A stretch of 64,000 bases of DNA from a virus. The notes below the pieces were generated by a model. That model saw nothing but the letters and a program-made list of their open reading frames with translations. It searched no databases and was not told the origin of the DNA. The DNA lies in the IMG/VR virus record IMGVR_UViG_3300017987_000005, positions 62,001-126,000 of that record. One strand, 5' to 3'. Both the position numbers and the translations under genes were made by a program. Positions 1 through 6,296 of this stretch are shown piece after piece (position 1 is the first letter of the stretch; each line of letters starts with the position of its first letter).

Positions 1-200
1 TCGTGAGCTTCATCTCCCACCCCATTAAGACTGACTGCTCCATCAGTAATCTTGGGGTCTCCACCTTCTCCCATACCATCTCCGATGGCGATTCCATCGG
101 CCTTGGCACATTCGACAATCTTTTTGCAATCGCTTGCAAACTTGCCGAACTTCTTCGTATCAAGTTCCGGCTTCACATAGTAATAGTGCGTATATCCCAT
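1..200 (-). CDS. MGYTHYW-family phage protein, 3' end cut by window edge
   Basis: The frame starts with ATG at 200 and stays open to the left edge, giving 66 visible residues that begin MGYTHYYVKPELDTKKFGKF. This N terminus matches a widespread family of small phage proteins of unknown function that begin MGYTHYW. The ATG overlaps the TGA of the 129-residue gene upstream (TGATG), so the two are probably translationally coupled. Codons 21 to 26 contain a copy of the TTGCAA palindrome (124-139). Because the C terminus lies outside the window, length and further domains cannot be judged. The family assignment rests on the N terminus only. Confidence 0.75.
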   Translation of the reverse strand, partial: MGYTHYYYVKPELDTKKFGKFASDCKKIVECAKADGIAIGDGMGEGGDPKITDGAVSLNGVGDEAH

Positions 201-589
201 CACTCGGCCTCCTTCTCAACAATGTTATGAACGTGGTTCATTGCATCGAACCATATCGTATCTTTTCCTCTGCGGACGCACAGCGCTCCGCCTCCGAATT
301 CATCAATGCGTGGTTTATCGCAAGTGTATGACCATGACGCGTAGAATGGTTCGTCAATCTCCAACTCCTCGACCAGCGCTTTCGCTATCTGTTCAAGGTG
401 GTCAATAATAACTCCATCACTGTGGAACCATACTCCGTCACCTTCCATCTCGGCTTCGACTCCGCAATACCCCCAATCTTCATCCTCGTCAAAACTCTCG
501 ACCTCCCGGTCAACGATTTGAGCAGCCTGCTCTAACTTATCAGCAGGTACATTAAGGAATGCGGAAGTCTCGCAATAGTTGTTTGCCAT
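200..589 (-). CDS. Conserved phage hypothetical protein, 129 aa
   Basis: The protein is acidic, soluble and has no membrane segment or signal peptide; it begins MANNYCETSAF and has many Asp and Glu. I do not recognise a catalytic motif. The ATG at 589 is preceded by AAAGGAG at a good distance, and the promoter at 630-657 lies directly upstream, so this is the first gene of the leftmost operon, followed by the MGYTHYW-type gene with a TGATG overlap. Small acidic proteins of this type are common in early phage operons, where they often act on host proteins; that role is only a guess here. Confidence 0.8.
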   Translation of the reverse strand: MANNYCETSAFLNVPADKLEQAAQIVDREVESFDEDEDWGYCGVEAEMEGDGVWFHSDGVIIDHLEQIAKALVEELEIDEPFYASWSYTCDKPRIDEFGGGALCVRRGKDTIWFDAMNHVHNIVEKEAE

Positions 590-629
590 ATCTTGTCTCC
601 TTTGTGGCTATCAATTTAACAACACTTAT

Positions 630-657
630 ATTATATCATATAAATGTTATAAGTCAA
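630..657 (-). promoter_or_regulatory. Sigma70-type extended -10 promoter P1
   Basis: On the minus strand TTGACT lies at 657-652 and TATAAT at 635-630, separated by 16 bp, with TGA directly before TATAAT (extended -10). It lies about 40 bp before the ATG of the 129-residue gene and directly after the 145-residue gene. It shares its 28-bp layout with nine other promoters in the window. Confidence 0.9.
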
Positions 658-674
658 GTAAGAAATAATAAAAG

Positions 675-1112
675 TTACAGCCCCTCCTTCTTCTCGGTTT
701 CGAGGATAAAATCCTCCCACGGACCAAAGTTAGCTGCATCCACCATTCTAAGACGAGCCTCTTCGACTGTGTATCGCACGGTCTCGTCCTCCCGTACTCC
801 GCCATAATGATAATACACCTCCCTGGGCAACGTGGAATCATTGTTGTTGGATTTGTCAATACAAAACCACATCTCAAAGTAATCCGGGTGACCTTCCGGG
901 AGATTCTTATGCATCTCTGCCGGCATGGGCACTTTCTCGCAATACTCCACCCAGGCATGTCCGTGAAGGGGCACATACTCACCCTCAATAATGAATCCCC
1001 CGACAAGTCCGTGAACCACGAAATATTCCCTGTCGTCAGGAGGGCTGAGCACAGCTACCTGCGCTGCTGCTTCGTAGCAGTTCCCGCCGTCCTTGAGTTT
1101 CTTGGTTTTCAT
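675..1112 (-). CDS. Small protein with possible Cys-His-Asp triad, 145 aa
   Basis: The protein contains GGNCYEAA (Cys12), GHAWVE (His52) and FCIDKSN (Asp86). Cys, then His in an HAW context, then Asp is the order found in transglutaminase and papain-like folds, so a peptidase or amidase is possible but unproven. Phage proteins starting with a GNCYE-type motif are familiar as hypotheticals. The ATG overlaps the TGA of the 92-residue gene upstream (ATGA). It is the last gene of the operon that starts at the promoter 1943-1970. No membrane segment is seen. Confidence 0.75.
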   Translation of the reverse strand: MKTKKLKDGGNCYEAAAQVAVLSPPDDREYFVVHGLVGGFIIEGEYVPLHGHAWVEYCEKVPMPAEMHKNLPEGHPDYFEMWFCIDKSNNNDSTLPREVYYHYGGVREDETVRYTVEEARLRMVDAANFGPWEDFILETEKKEGL

Positions 1113-1387
1113 TCAGTCTGACCCTCATCACAGGTTCCCGAAGCGCAAGTCTCCTGACCGCAGAACTCGGATTCGTCATTAGAACACATCCTGACCCCTC
1201 CGCAACTCTCCCAAAAGACGCACTCCTCACAATTGACGTCCACCTTAACGAGTCCCAGTCCACCGCAAACAGAGCATTTAATCTGCTCCGGCTTATCTTT
1301 CAAAGAACTCCCGTACCCGTTGCAGTGAGGACACTGCTCATACCCGTACTTCTTCGGGTTCATCATAATTTCCATTTTGTCAACCAT
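1109..1387 (-). CDS. DnaJ-type zinc-finger protein, 92 aa
   Basis: Two CxxCxGxG repeats, CPHCNGYG and CSVCGGLG, match the zinc-binding repeats of DnaJ central domains; a third Cys-rich part (CEECVFWESC) follows and the C terminus holds four more Cys. There is no J domain. Zinc binding is therefore likely, the role unknown; proteins of this sort may bind unfolded peptides or nucleic acid. I start at ATG 1387, which has GGGAG at good spacing, instead of the ATG at 1405. The stop overlaps the next start. Confidence 0.75.
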   Translation of the reverse strand: MVDKMEIMMNPKKYGYEQCPHCNGYGSSLKDKPEQIKCSVCGGLGLVKVDVNCEECVFWESCGGVRMCSNDESEFCGQETCASGTCDEGQTE

Positions 1388-1391
1388 TGTC

Positions 1392-1589
1392 CTATCTCCC
1401 TTCATTCATCAACGTTACTACAGCATTGTGGTGGATGCCGTACTTCTCGATAAGTTTATTAAACGCCTCTTCGTCATAAGAGATGCTGTTGTCATTTGCT
1501 AACCTGTGCTGATTCTCTGCGTGCATCCCCATCGCCTCAATCAAAGCGCATATTGATTGTGAAATAATATAAGCATCATTATCACCCAT
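1392..1589 (-). CDS. Hypothetical protein, 65 aa
   Basis: This short soluble protein begins MGDNDAYIISQSICALIEAM and is mostly helical in appearance. It matches no family I know. The ATG has GGAGAATATC before it, a good ribosome binding site. The gene lies directly after the hairpin cluster at 1601-1698, whose last hairpin looks like an intrinsic terminator, so its expression from the upstream promoter may be attenuated. It is followed after 4 bp by the zinc-finger gene. Confidence 0.65.
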   Translation of the reverse strand: MGDNDAYIISQSICALIEAMGMHAENQHRLANDNSISYDEEAFNKLIEKYGIHHNAVVTLMNEGR

Positions 1590-1600
1590 GATATTCTCCT

Positions 1601-1638
1601 AAAATAAAAGCGGGGAGGGTGTGACAAGCACCCTCCCC
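1601..1638 (-). terminator. Hairpin with U-tract between cistrons (terminator or attenuator)
   Basis: On the minus strand a perfect 10-bp stem (ggggagggtg at 1612-1621 with caccctcccc at 1629-1638 on the plus strand) encloses a 7-nt loop and is followed by GCTTTTATTTT. This has the form of an intrinsic terminator, but it lies between two genes of one operon, so it may be an attenuator. The loop is identical to that of the hairpin at 1678-1698. Confidence 0.7.
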
Positions 1639-1652
1639 AGGAGACAAGACAA

Positions 1653-1698
1653 GGTAGCCTGGCGGCTACCCGCTTGCGCAGGTGTGACAAGCACCTGC
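1653..1698 (-). repeat. Two further hairpins upstream of the terminator hairpin
   Basis: A 7-bp hairpin (ggtagcc/ggctacc, 1653-1670) and a second 7-bp hairpin (gcaggtg/cacctgc, 1678-1698) follow the stop of the 71-residue gene. The second shares the 15-nt core GGTGTGACAAGCACC with the hairpin at 1612-1638, although the outer stems differ in sequence and both remain fully paired. Confidence 0.7.
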
Positions 1699-1913
1699 TA
1701 TTTTTCTATGAGTTCATAGTCGTCAACAATCTCGATGCCTCTGTCCCGCAACTCACAGCCTATTTCAATCATCCAAAGAACATCGCCAATATCAGGCGAC
1801 TTATTCGTTTCATCTTCAAACCGTGAACGGAGACGTGAGTGTTCTTCAATGAGTTCGTCCAATGACCATTCAGTCATCGGCCTCTCATTTACTTTTTCTC
1901 GTGTGTCGTGCAT
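1698..1913 (-). CDS. Hypothetical protein, 71 aa
   Basis: A small charged protein with a probable helical hairpin; it contains MTEWSLDELIEEHSRLRSRF and ends in DDYELIEK. No family recognised. AAGGAGACAAGATT precedes the ATG, and the promoter at 1943-1970 lies about 30 bp upstream, so it is first in its operon. Its stop codon abuts the hairpin cluster. Confidence 0.7.
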   Translation of the reverse strand: MHDTREKVNERPMTEWSLDELIEEHSRLRSRFEDETNKSPDIGDVLWMIEIGCELRDRGIEIVDDYELIEK

Positions 1914-1942
1914 AATCTTGTCTCCTTCAATTGTCTAATTAT

Positions 1943-1970
1943 ATTATAGCATAAAAACTTGATTTGTCAA
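1943..1970 (-). promoter_or_regulatory. Sigma70-type extended -10 promoter P2
   Basis: TTGACA at 1970-1965 and TATAAT at 1948-1943 on the minus strand, 16 bp apart, with TGC before TATAAT. It would drive the genes from 1913 down to 675. Confidence 0.9.
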
Positions 1971-1983
1971 GGACAAAATCAGA

Positions 1984-2364
1984 TTATTTCTTACCTCGTT
2001 GGCTTGGGCGACCATTGTTAAACCACTGGGTCGGAGCCTTGAACAGGTCTTCGTGGTGGTTGCGGTATCTCATGCAGACATCGCCGGCGGCAGCAAATAT
2101 AGTTGGTCGAGAAGAAGAGAATGACCTCCACACTGCTTTGTGAGTCCCTGCCTTGATAGCACTGTCAATAAGCAATCTGAAATTATCATCAACCGTCCCC
2201 CCAACATAATGTAAGTCGTCACGGTACAGCCATTTCCCCACTGCTGCCTGCTTTATGGTAGAATGATATACTTCAACAATACCATGTTCAGGTCTTGCTA
2301 TGTAAACTGTACACTGGTGTGTATGCCTACTCAACAGGACGCAGGCTTGATAGCTTTTTTCCAT
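1984..2364 (-). CDS. WFNN-family small protein, 126 aa
   Basis: One of five proteins sharing the peptide WFNN near the C terminus; here the end reads TQWFNNGRPSQRGKK. The body is a mixed alpha/beta-looking soluble domain (MEKSYQACVLLSRHTHQCTV at the start) with no catalytic motif I recognise. Its ATG lies inside the WFNN codons of the gene upstream (TGG TTT AAC AATG), so the two genes overlap by 38 bp. It is the last gene of the operon starting at 4006-4033. Function unknown; the shared tail suggests a common docking partner. Confidence 0.75.
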   Translation of the reverse strand: MEKSYQACVLLSRHTHQCTVYIARPEHGIVEVYHSTIKQAAVGKWLYRDDLHYVGGTVDDNFRLLIDSAIKAGTHKAVWRSFSSSRPTIFAAAGDVCMRYRNHHEDLFKAPTQWFNNGRPSQRGKK

Positions 2365-2746
2365 TGTTAAACCACTTTCCTTCTCTTACTGCTTCTGCCC
2401 GAAGTTCCCGATGTTTCGCAGCTACCTTTCTCTTGAAATAATCCCTTGCGCATATCGCTGCCCGCAGCATCGGGTGGTCAAATTCGTTAAAAATATCATA
2501 CACCATGTGCTCATATTCTTTCCTATCCGCATAATCATGCGCTACCTCGTTAGCGAACTCATGCAACGTACATCCATGCCTTGCAGCATCTCCGACATCG
2601 TACATCGCTACCTTGTTAAAACAATTCTGTGCAAACGAATGCAAAGGACTTTCATAAACAGTAATACTATGGTCACCCTGGACGATAAGGATTCCCCACT
2701 CCCCCTGTGGGCGCATCTTTACCCAAAATCTTCCTCTACTTGGCAT
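2327..2746 (-). CDS. WFNN-family small protein, 139 aa
   Basis: The protein begins MPSRGRFWVKMRPQGEWG and carries EGKWFNNGKKLSSL close to its C terminus, with 10 to 12 residues after the shared peptide, more than in its relatives. It is basic and soluble, with a helical middle (residues about 60 to 115). The ATG at 2746 lies within the final codons of the upstream gene, again inside AACAATG, giving an 11-bp overlap. Sequence outside the tail is divergent. No known family recognised. Confidence 0.75.
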   Translation of the reverse strand: MPSRGRFWVKMRPQGEWGILIVQGDHSITVYESPLHSFAQNCFNKVAMYDVGDAARHGCTLHEFANEVAHDYADRKEYEHMVYDIFNEFDHPMLRAAICARDYFKRKVAAKHRELRAEAVREGKWFNNGKKLSSLRPVE

Positions 2747-3107
2747 TGTTAAACCACCCTTTCATCGGTTCAGGTCTGGTAACCTTAAATAATCTCTCGC
2801 CAACTTCCAACATCTCAGTCAACATCTCCGCTGCCTTCTTAGGAAGTGTGGTTCGTGTCCCTGCAACAGTTCCCATCCTACCGCAGCGGCGATGCGTCTC
2901 AAAGTATTTAACGGTCTGTTCATACGAATACCTGTCCCGTACATAAAAATCCTCTATCGGAGTCTCACGAAGAATCTTCGCCCCGGACTTCGTATAAGGT
3001 ACTCTGAAAACTCGGGCTACGCGCCCACCCTTACGTCTCAGCGGAGCAACTACAAGAAGCGTGTCTACGCGCTTACCATTACTCTCTTTGAAAACGTGGG
3101 CAATCAT
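2736..3107 (-). CDS. WFNN-family small protein, 123 aa
   Basis: The protein begins MIAHVFKESNGKR and ends PMKGWFNNAK. A helical stretch PKKAAEMLTEML (about residues 88 to 99) followed by the tail is very similar to PKEAAEALEDLL plus tail in the protein at 5916-6287, so these two are paralogues. It is strongly basic in the first half. AAGGAG precedes the ATG; the SD lies in the last codons of the upstream gene. Function unknown. Confidence 0.78.
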   Translation of the reverse strand: MIAHVFKESNGKRVDTLLVVAPLRRKGGRVARVFRVPYTKSGAKILRETPIEDFYVRDRYSYEQTVKYFETHRRCGRMGTVAGTRTTLPKKAAEMLTEMLEVGERLFKVTRPEPMKGWFNNAK

Positions 3108-3110
3108 CGC

Positions 3111-3479
3111 CTACTCCTTTGCATTGTTAAACCATCCAGCAAACACTGGCTCTGCCGGCGTTGGTTCGGGCTTTGATACATAATGACTTCCATACTTTGC
3201 CCATTTCACTGCTTTCTCCTGCAACCACTCGTGCTCCCCTTGGTCGCTGAATATCAAAACGTAATCATCCCCCTTCTTCCGCCACCCGCGCAACTTCTTC
3301 TCCAGTTGCGTATCAAACGAATGGGTATAATAAATCTGATTACTGAAGTGACCTCTGCTCAGCGTCTCATTACGTCCGTAGAAACAATCAACACCGCCTC
3401 CCCCAGGTCTTTCCATAAGGAAGTAATACTTATTGTGTCTACCGGTCGTACAAACGTAAAGTTCTGCTCTGACTTCCAT
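3111..3479 (-). CDS. WFNN-family small protein, 122 aa
   Basis: The protein begins MEVRAELYVCTTGRHNKYYF and ends FAGWFNNAKE. The body looks like a small beta-rich domain followed by a helix and a Pro-rich spacer (KPEPTPAEPVF) that sets the WFNN peptide apart from the folded part, as expected for an exposed docking tail. GGAGGGTGAGCG precedes the ATG. It is second in the operon after the 161-residue gene. The role is not known. Confidence 0.75.
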   Translation of the reverse strand: MEVRAELYVCTTGRHNKYYFLMERPGGGGVDCFYGRNETLSRGHFSNQIYYTHSFDTQLEKKLRGWRKKGDDYVLIFSDQGEHEWLQEKAVKWAKYGSHYVSKPEPTPAEPVFAGWFNNAKE

Positions 3480-3490
3480 CGCTCACCCTC

Positions 3491-3976
3491 CTACGAATGC
3501 ATATCTATGAGGACTATGTATCGCTTACCCTCATCCTCACCATACTCGTGTGCTTTCTGAGTTATACCGAAATTATCAAACTGATAATCAAAATAATTTA
3601 CTGACCATATATCAAAGTTATCAGCCTGAGTCCCTGCTTCATATTTCGCTTTAGCATACTTAGAAAGTTTCCACCAATCCCAGTTATCATCCGGCTCCTC
3701 ACCGGCAAGAACTGTGGTCATGGTTGCGAGTGCCTCCTCCTCATTGTCAAACTCACTGAGCGCCTTCTTCAGCATCTCCTCAATGTCTTTGATTTTATAA
3801 GACGAGGGCGTCCACCGTCCTTCTCCGGTGTCGTATGCAGTATCATCCTCGCAAACCGACCCGCAGATACTTCTCCAGTTATTCTCATTACCCCACTCCA
3901 CGATACTGCTTTCAACAGCATCACAAGCCTCCTGATGATTTTCCGCTCTGACTGTCATAAAATGAAGATAATGCAT
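3491..3976 (-). CDS. Conserved phage hypothetical protein, 161 aa
   Basis: The protein begins MHYLHFMTVRAENHQEACDA and has many acidic and aromatic residues, without membrane segments. The first 30 residues look like the small ferredoxin-like domain seen in other early phage proteins that begin with a beta strand and then a helix rich in Glu and Ala (compare the 57-residue gene at 4531). Start choice: ATG 3976 lies 9 nt after GGAG; the ATG at 3982 is only 3 nt away and less likely. It is first in the operon of the promoter at 4006-4033. Confidence 0.75.
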   Translation of the reverse strand: MHYLHFMTVRAENHQEACDAVESSIVEWGNENNWRSICGSVCEDDTAYDTGEGRWTPSSYKIKDIEEMLKKALSEFDNEEEALATMTTVLAGEEPDDNWDWWKLSKYAKAKYEAGTQADNFDIWSVNYFDYQFDNFGITQKAHEYGEDEGKRYIVLIDMHS

Positions 3977-4005
3977 TGTCATTGTCTCCTATAAAGTATA
4001 GTTAT

Positions 4006-4033
4006 ATTATATCATATAAATGATATTTGTCAA
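4006..4033 (-). promoter_or_regulatory. Sigma70-type extended -10 promoter P3
   Basis: TTGACA at 4033-4028 and TATAAT at 4011-4006 on the minus strand, 16-bp spacer, TGA before the -10. It would drive the 161-residue gene and the four tandem WFNN genes. Confidence 0.9.
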
Positions 4034-4051
4034 GGACTATCTGAAACAACT

Positions 4052-4528
4052 TCACGCCCGCACGGGCACGTTCTCAAACCACGGCTTCTTGGGTTTCCAA
4101 TAGTACCACTCTCCCATCGGGGCATCGTGATGCGTCACTCTCACCTTAAGTCCGTCTCCGTCCTCCCACACCCACCAGTGGTAATCCCCTCCGTTTCCGA
4201 GGCATTTGCTGATGAGCGCCTTTCCGTCCGTTATGTCCTCAAAGTCAGATTCGGCAGAACGGTGCTGCCATCCCATGTTGCGTCCTTCGGCATGCCACCG
4301 TCCGTCCGGGCACAGTCTCCTGACAACATCAGTCAGATTAGCCAGCTCCGATTCATAGCAGAAATCAAACAGGGCACCGTCCATTTGAATTTCCTGCCAG
4401 ATATCGTCCTCATCCGGTTTCTCATCATAACCGAAGTCTTCCCAATTCTCAAGACGATATTCAACCTCACCCTTCATTATCTCGTAAGTGTCCCAACTGG
4501 CTACAAGTTTTTCAGTTTCTTCAACCAT
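4052..4528 (-). CDS. Conserved phage hypothetical protein, 158 aa
   Basis: An acidic, Trp-rich protein (13 or more Trp) starting MVEETEKLVASWDTYEIM and ending with a WYYWKPKKPWF cluster. No domain recognised. GGAGGACTAATC precedes the ATG; the GGAGGAC lies in the last codons of the 57-residue gene upstream. It is the last gene of the operon begun at 5739-5766. The high Trp and acidic content is similar in style to other anti-host early proteins, which is only an analogy. Confidence 0.75.
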   Translation of the reverse strand: MVEETEKLVASWDTYEIMKGEVEYRLENWEDFGYDEKPDEDDIWQEIQMDGALFDFCYESELANLTDVVRRLCPDGRWHAEGRNMGWQHRSAESDFEDITDGKALISKCLGNGGDYHWWVWEDGDGLKVRVTHHDAPMGEWYYWKPKKPWFENVPVRA

Positions 4529-4530
4529 GA

Positions 4531-4704
4531 TTAGTCCTCCGTAACTATCCAGCCCTCGGGGTCGAGAGTATCACTGTACTCAAGTACATCACTGTAATCC
4601 CCGCCACCGTCAGCAACAGCTTGTTTCGCAGCCTCGGCGTCTTCCGCCTCAACTACAACGTGCTGAAAGTGTATCTCTTTTACAAGCACCCTGAATCTTT
4701 TCAT
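4531..4704 (-). CDS. Small ferredoxin-like phage protein, 57 aa
   Basis: The frame from ATG 4704 to TAA 4531-4533 encodes MKRFRVLVKEIHFQHVVVEA followed by a helix EDAEAAKQAV and an acidic end with DPEGWIVTED. A beta strand, strand, then EAA-rich helix and a final W.V strand is a common pattern in small phage proteins. The ATG overlaps the stop of the 248-residue gene (ATGA) and the next gene starts 2 bp after its stop. The tight packing on both sides and sensible composition support a real gene despite the small size. Confidence 0.75.
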   Translation of the reverse strand: MKRFRVLVKEIHFQHVVVEAEDAEAAKQAVADGGGDYSDVLEYSDTLDPEGWIVTED

Positions 4705-5447
4705 ACCTCTAACTCCTCTTCAAGAAGGTTCTCGATATACTGACGAATTACCTCCCAGTAAATGTCAGAGTTCATAAACGCATCGTGAAGTCTGCTCGCC
4801 AGATTGGGAAGACTGTCCCGTATAATTTCCTGCTGCGCCTTCTCCATCTTATCAAACCCCGGAACATCGCCGGTGCTGACGATGGTAACGACTGCCCGTT
4901 CATAATCGAGTCTGTCCTGCTGATGTATGCAAGCCATCGGTTTAGGTTCGATTACGATGTCGGGAAGCTCCTTGCGTGCCTCGACTATAAGTTTGTGGTT
5001 CTCATAGTCATCAACCGGAATACGGTATATTTCACTGAAATCCTTCGGTGCCATATCCCATCCGCACGAATAGACGACAAGTTCTTTTTCCGCCGCGTTA
5101 ATGCGATAGAAATACTCGATGTCCCCGTGGAACCCGCAGTCCTTTCCGCAAATCCCATGACCCAGGAAATCCATTCCGTCCGGCGCGCCGTAATCTTTCC
5201 CCGAATTCCAGCGAGCCATGCTTTCAGTGCTGTGGTGAATAAGGTGAAACATCAGCCATGCGGGGAGGTACTCAACATCGGTCAGCCCCCGCTCGTCGCT
5301 GAACCGTTTCAGGAACGGAAGTATCCCATAAGGAACTCCATGCGGACCATCCGGGTAACCGTCACTGTGACGATACATCAAAACAGTCGGCTCAGCCATC
5401 GGCTGACTGTCCCGTTCATAAATCCCTATTTGACAACGTGTACTCAT
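4701..5447 (-). CDS. MSTRCxI-family phage protein, 248 aa
   Basis: The N terminus MSTRCQIGIYERDSQPMAEP and the YRHSDGYPDGPHG segment (about residues 24 to 37) identify a widespread family of phage and plasmid proteins of unknown function. The protein is soluble and acidic with a helical C-terminal part ending in ENLLEEELEV. The ATG overlaps the stop of the 81-residue gene (5444-5447, ATGA). Members of this family occur in early regions together with MGYTHYW and MGLDMYL proteins, both of which are also present in this window. Confidence 0.85.
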   Translation of the reverse strand: MSTRCQIGIYERDSQPMAEPTVLMYRHSDGYPDGPHGVPYGILPFLKRFSDERGLTDVEYLPAWLMFHLIHHSTESMARWNSGKDYGAPDGMDFLGHGICGKDCGFHGDIEYFYRINAAEKELVVYSCGWDMAPKDFSEIYRIPVDDYENHKLIVEARKELPDIVIEPKPMACIHQQDRLDYERAVVTIVSTGDVPGFDKMEKAQQEIIRDSLPNLASRLHDAFMNSDIYWEVIRQYIENLLEEELEV

Positions 5448-5689
5448 GCCGTAACTCCTTCCTCTACAGGTACTAAAAGACCAGTCGCAAGGTCGGGAAC
5501 TTCCGCTATCCGTGCGAACTGGTCAGCCGGCTCGAATTCGGCAATGACATCATCACCGTAGTGCCGGTAAGCAATACTGGTCTGGTCGGAGTCGAGAAAA
5601 TACGAAATCATCTCACCCCGTCTGATGCGTACATTCACACGCATCCGCCCCTCATCATCTTCAACTAACGTAGCGATTGCTCGCGCCAT
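5444..5689 (-). CDS. Hypothetical protein, 81 aa
   Basis: A small acidic protein starting MARAIATLVEDDEGRMRVNV. It appears to be a single beta-rich domain; no family recognised. The start at 5689 is set by GGAGACGTATT; the longer frame from 5707 would run through the SD and the TTGCAA palindrome. The palindrome (5702-5717) sits 1 nt before the SD, so translation or transcription of this operon may be controlled there. Confidence 0.7.
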   Translation of the reverse strand: MARAIATLVEDDEGRMRVNVRIRRGEMISYFLDSDQTSIAYRHYGDDVIAEFEPADQFARIAEVPDLATGLLVPVEEGVTA

Positions 5690-5701
5690 AATACGTCTCC
5701 T

Positions 5702-5717
5702 TTGCAAGTGATTGCAA
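5702..5717. repeat. TTGCAA palindrome abutting a ribosome binding site
   Basis: TTGCAAGTGATTGCAA on the plus strand, in the leader between promoter 5739-5766 and the 81-residue gene. The GGAG ribosome binding site begins 1 nt after it. It belongs to a dispersed family of about 16 copies. Confidence 0.8.
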
Positions 5718-5738
5718 TTAACTTAAACATACACTTAT

Positions 5739-5766
5739 ATTATATCATATAAAAGTAATTAGTCAA
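5739..5766 (-). promoter_or_regulatory. Sigma70-type extended -10 promoter P4
   Basis: TTGACT at 5766-5761 and TATAAT at 5744-5739 on the minus strand with 16 bp between and TGA before the -10. Drives the genes from 5689 to 4052. Confidence 0.9.
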
Positions 5767-5847
5767 GGGAAAAATAAAACAACTTCCGACCGTATATGTG
5801 CGGATTCGACCACCATTACGAGCGATTCCGCACGCAAATACACAAGA

Positions 5848-5890
5848 AATAAAAAGCCCCCGTGCAGGGCAAGCAATCCTACACGAGGGC
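5848..5890 (-). terminator. Intrinsic terminator after the 123-aa WFNN gene
   Basis: On the minus strand GCCCTCGTG (5890-5882) pairs with CACGGGGGC (5864-5856), with one G-U pair, and is followed by TTTTTATTT. It lies 26 bp after the stop at 5916 and before promoter P4. The loop of 17 nt is rather long. Confidence 0.75.
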
Positions 5891-5915
5891 CAGGGAAAGG
5901 AGGTGCGAGGTGTGA

Positions 5916-6287
5916 TTAACTCTTTCGGTTGTTAAACCACCTCGCGGGCTTGGCAGTCTGTGGCTGTGGGTACTTCCCGAGCAAATCCTCCAGGGCCTCG
6001 GCTGCTTCTTTCGGAATTTCGTCCAGGAACCCCTGGATAACTCCGTAGTGCTTGTACCCCAGGCGCAACAGTCTGTCAATATATCCACTATAGTCGTGCT
6101 TCTTACTGATATAAAGACTTCTCGCACTTGCCTCGCGAAGTCGGTGGACTGATGCTCGGTTAAGCTGCCCTCCCGCAACGCGTGCTCTGAATGTCGGCTT
6201 ATCCTCACCCTTCTTGTGCTTCTTCATAACGACAGAGAAGTCGGCAGGTGTCTTGCCGTTATCCCGAATATAAATATGTGCTCTCAT
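5916..6287 (-). CDS. WFNN-family small protein, 123 aa
   Basis: The protein begins MRAHIYIRDNGKTPADFSVV, is strongly basic in the first 70 residues and ends PARWFNNRKS. The helix PKEAAEALEDLL near residue 95 and the tail match the protein at 2736-3107. Here the tail is encoded TGG TTT AAC AAC, without the AATG seen in the tandem genes, so the peptide is kept even where no start codon of a following gene is involved. It is the last gene of its operon, followed by an intrinsic terminator. Confidence 0.8.
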   Translation of the reverse strand: MRAHIYIRDNGKTPADFSVVMKKHKKGEDKPTFRARVAGGQLNRASVHRLREASARSLYISKKHDYSGYIDRLLRLGYKHYGVIQGFLDEIPKEAAEALEDLLGKYPQPQTAKPARWFNNRKS

Positions 6288-6296
6288 ATCACTCTC

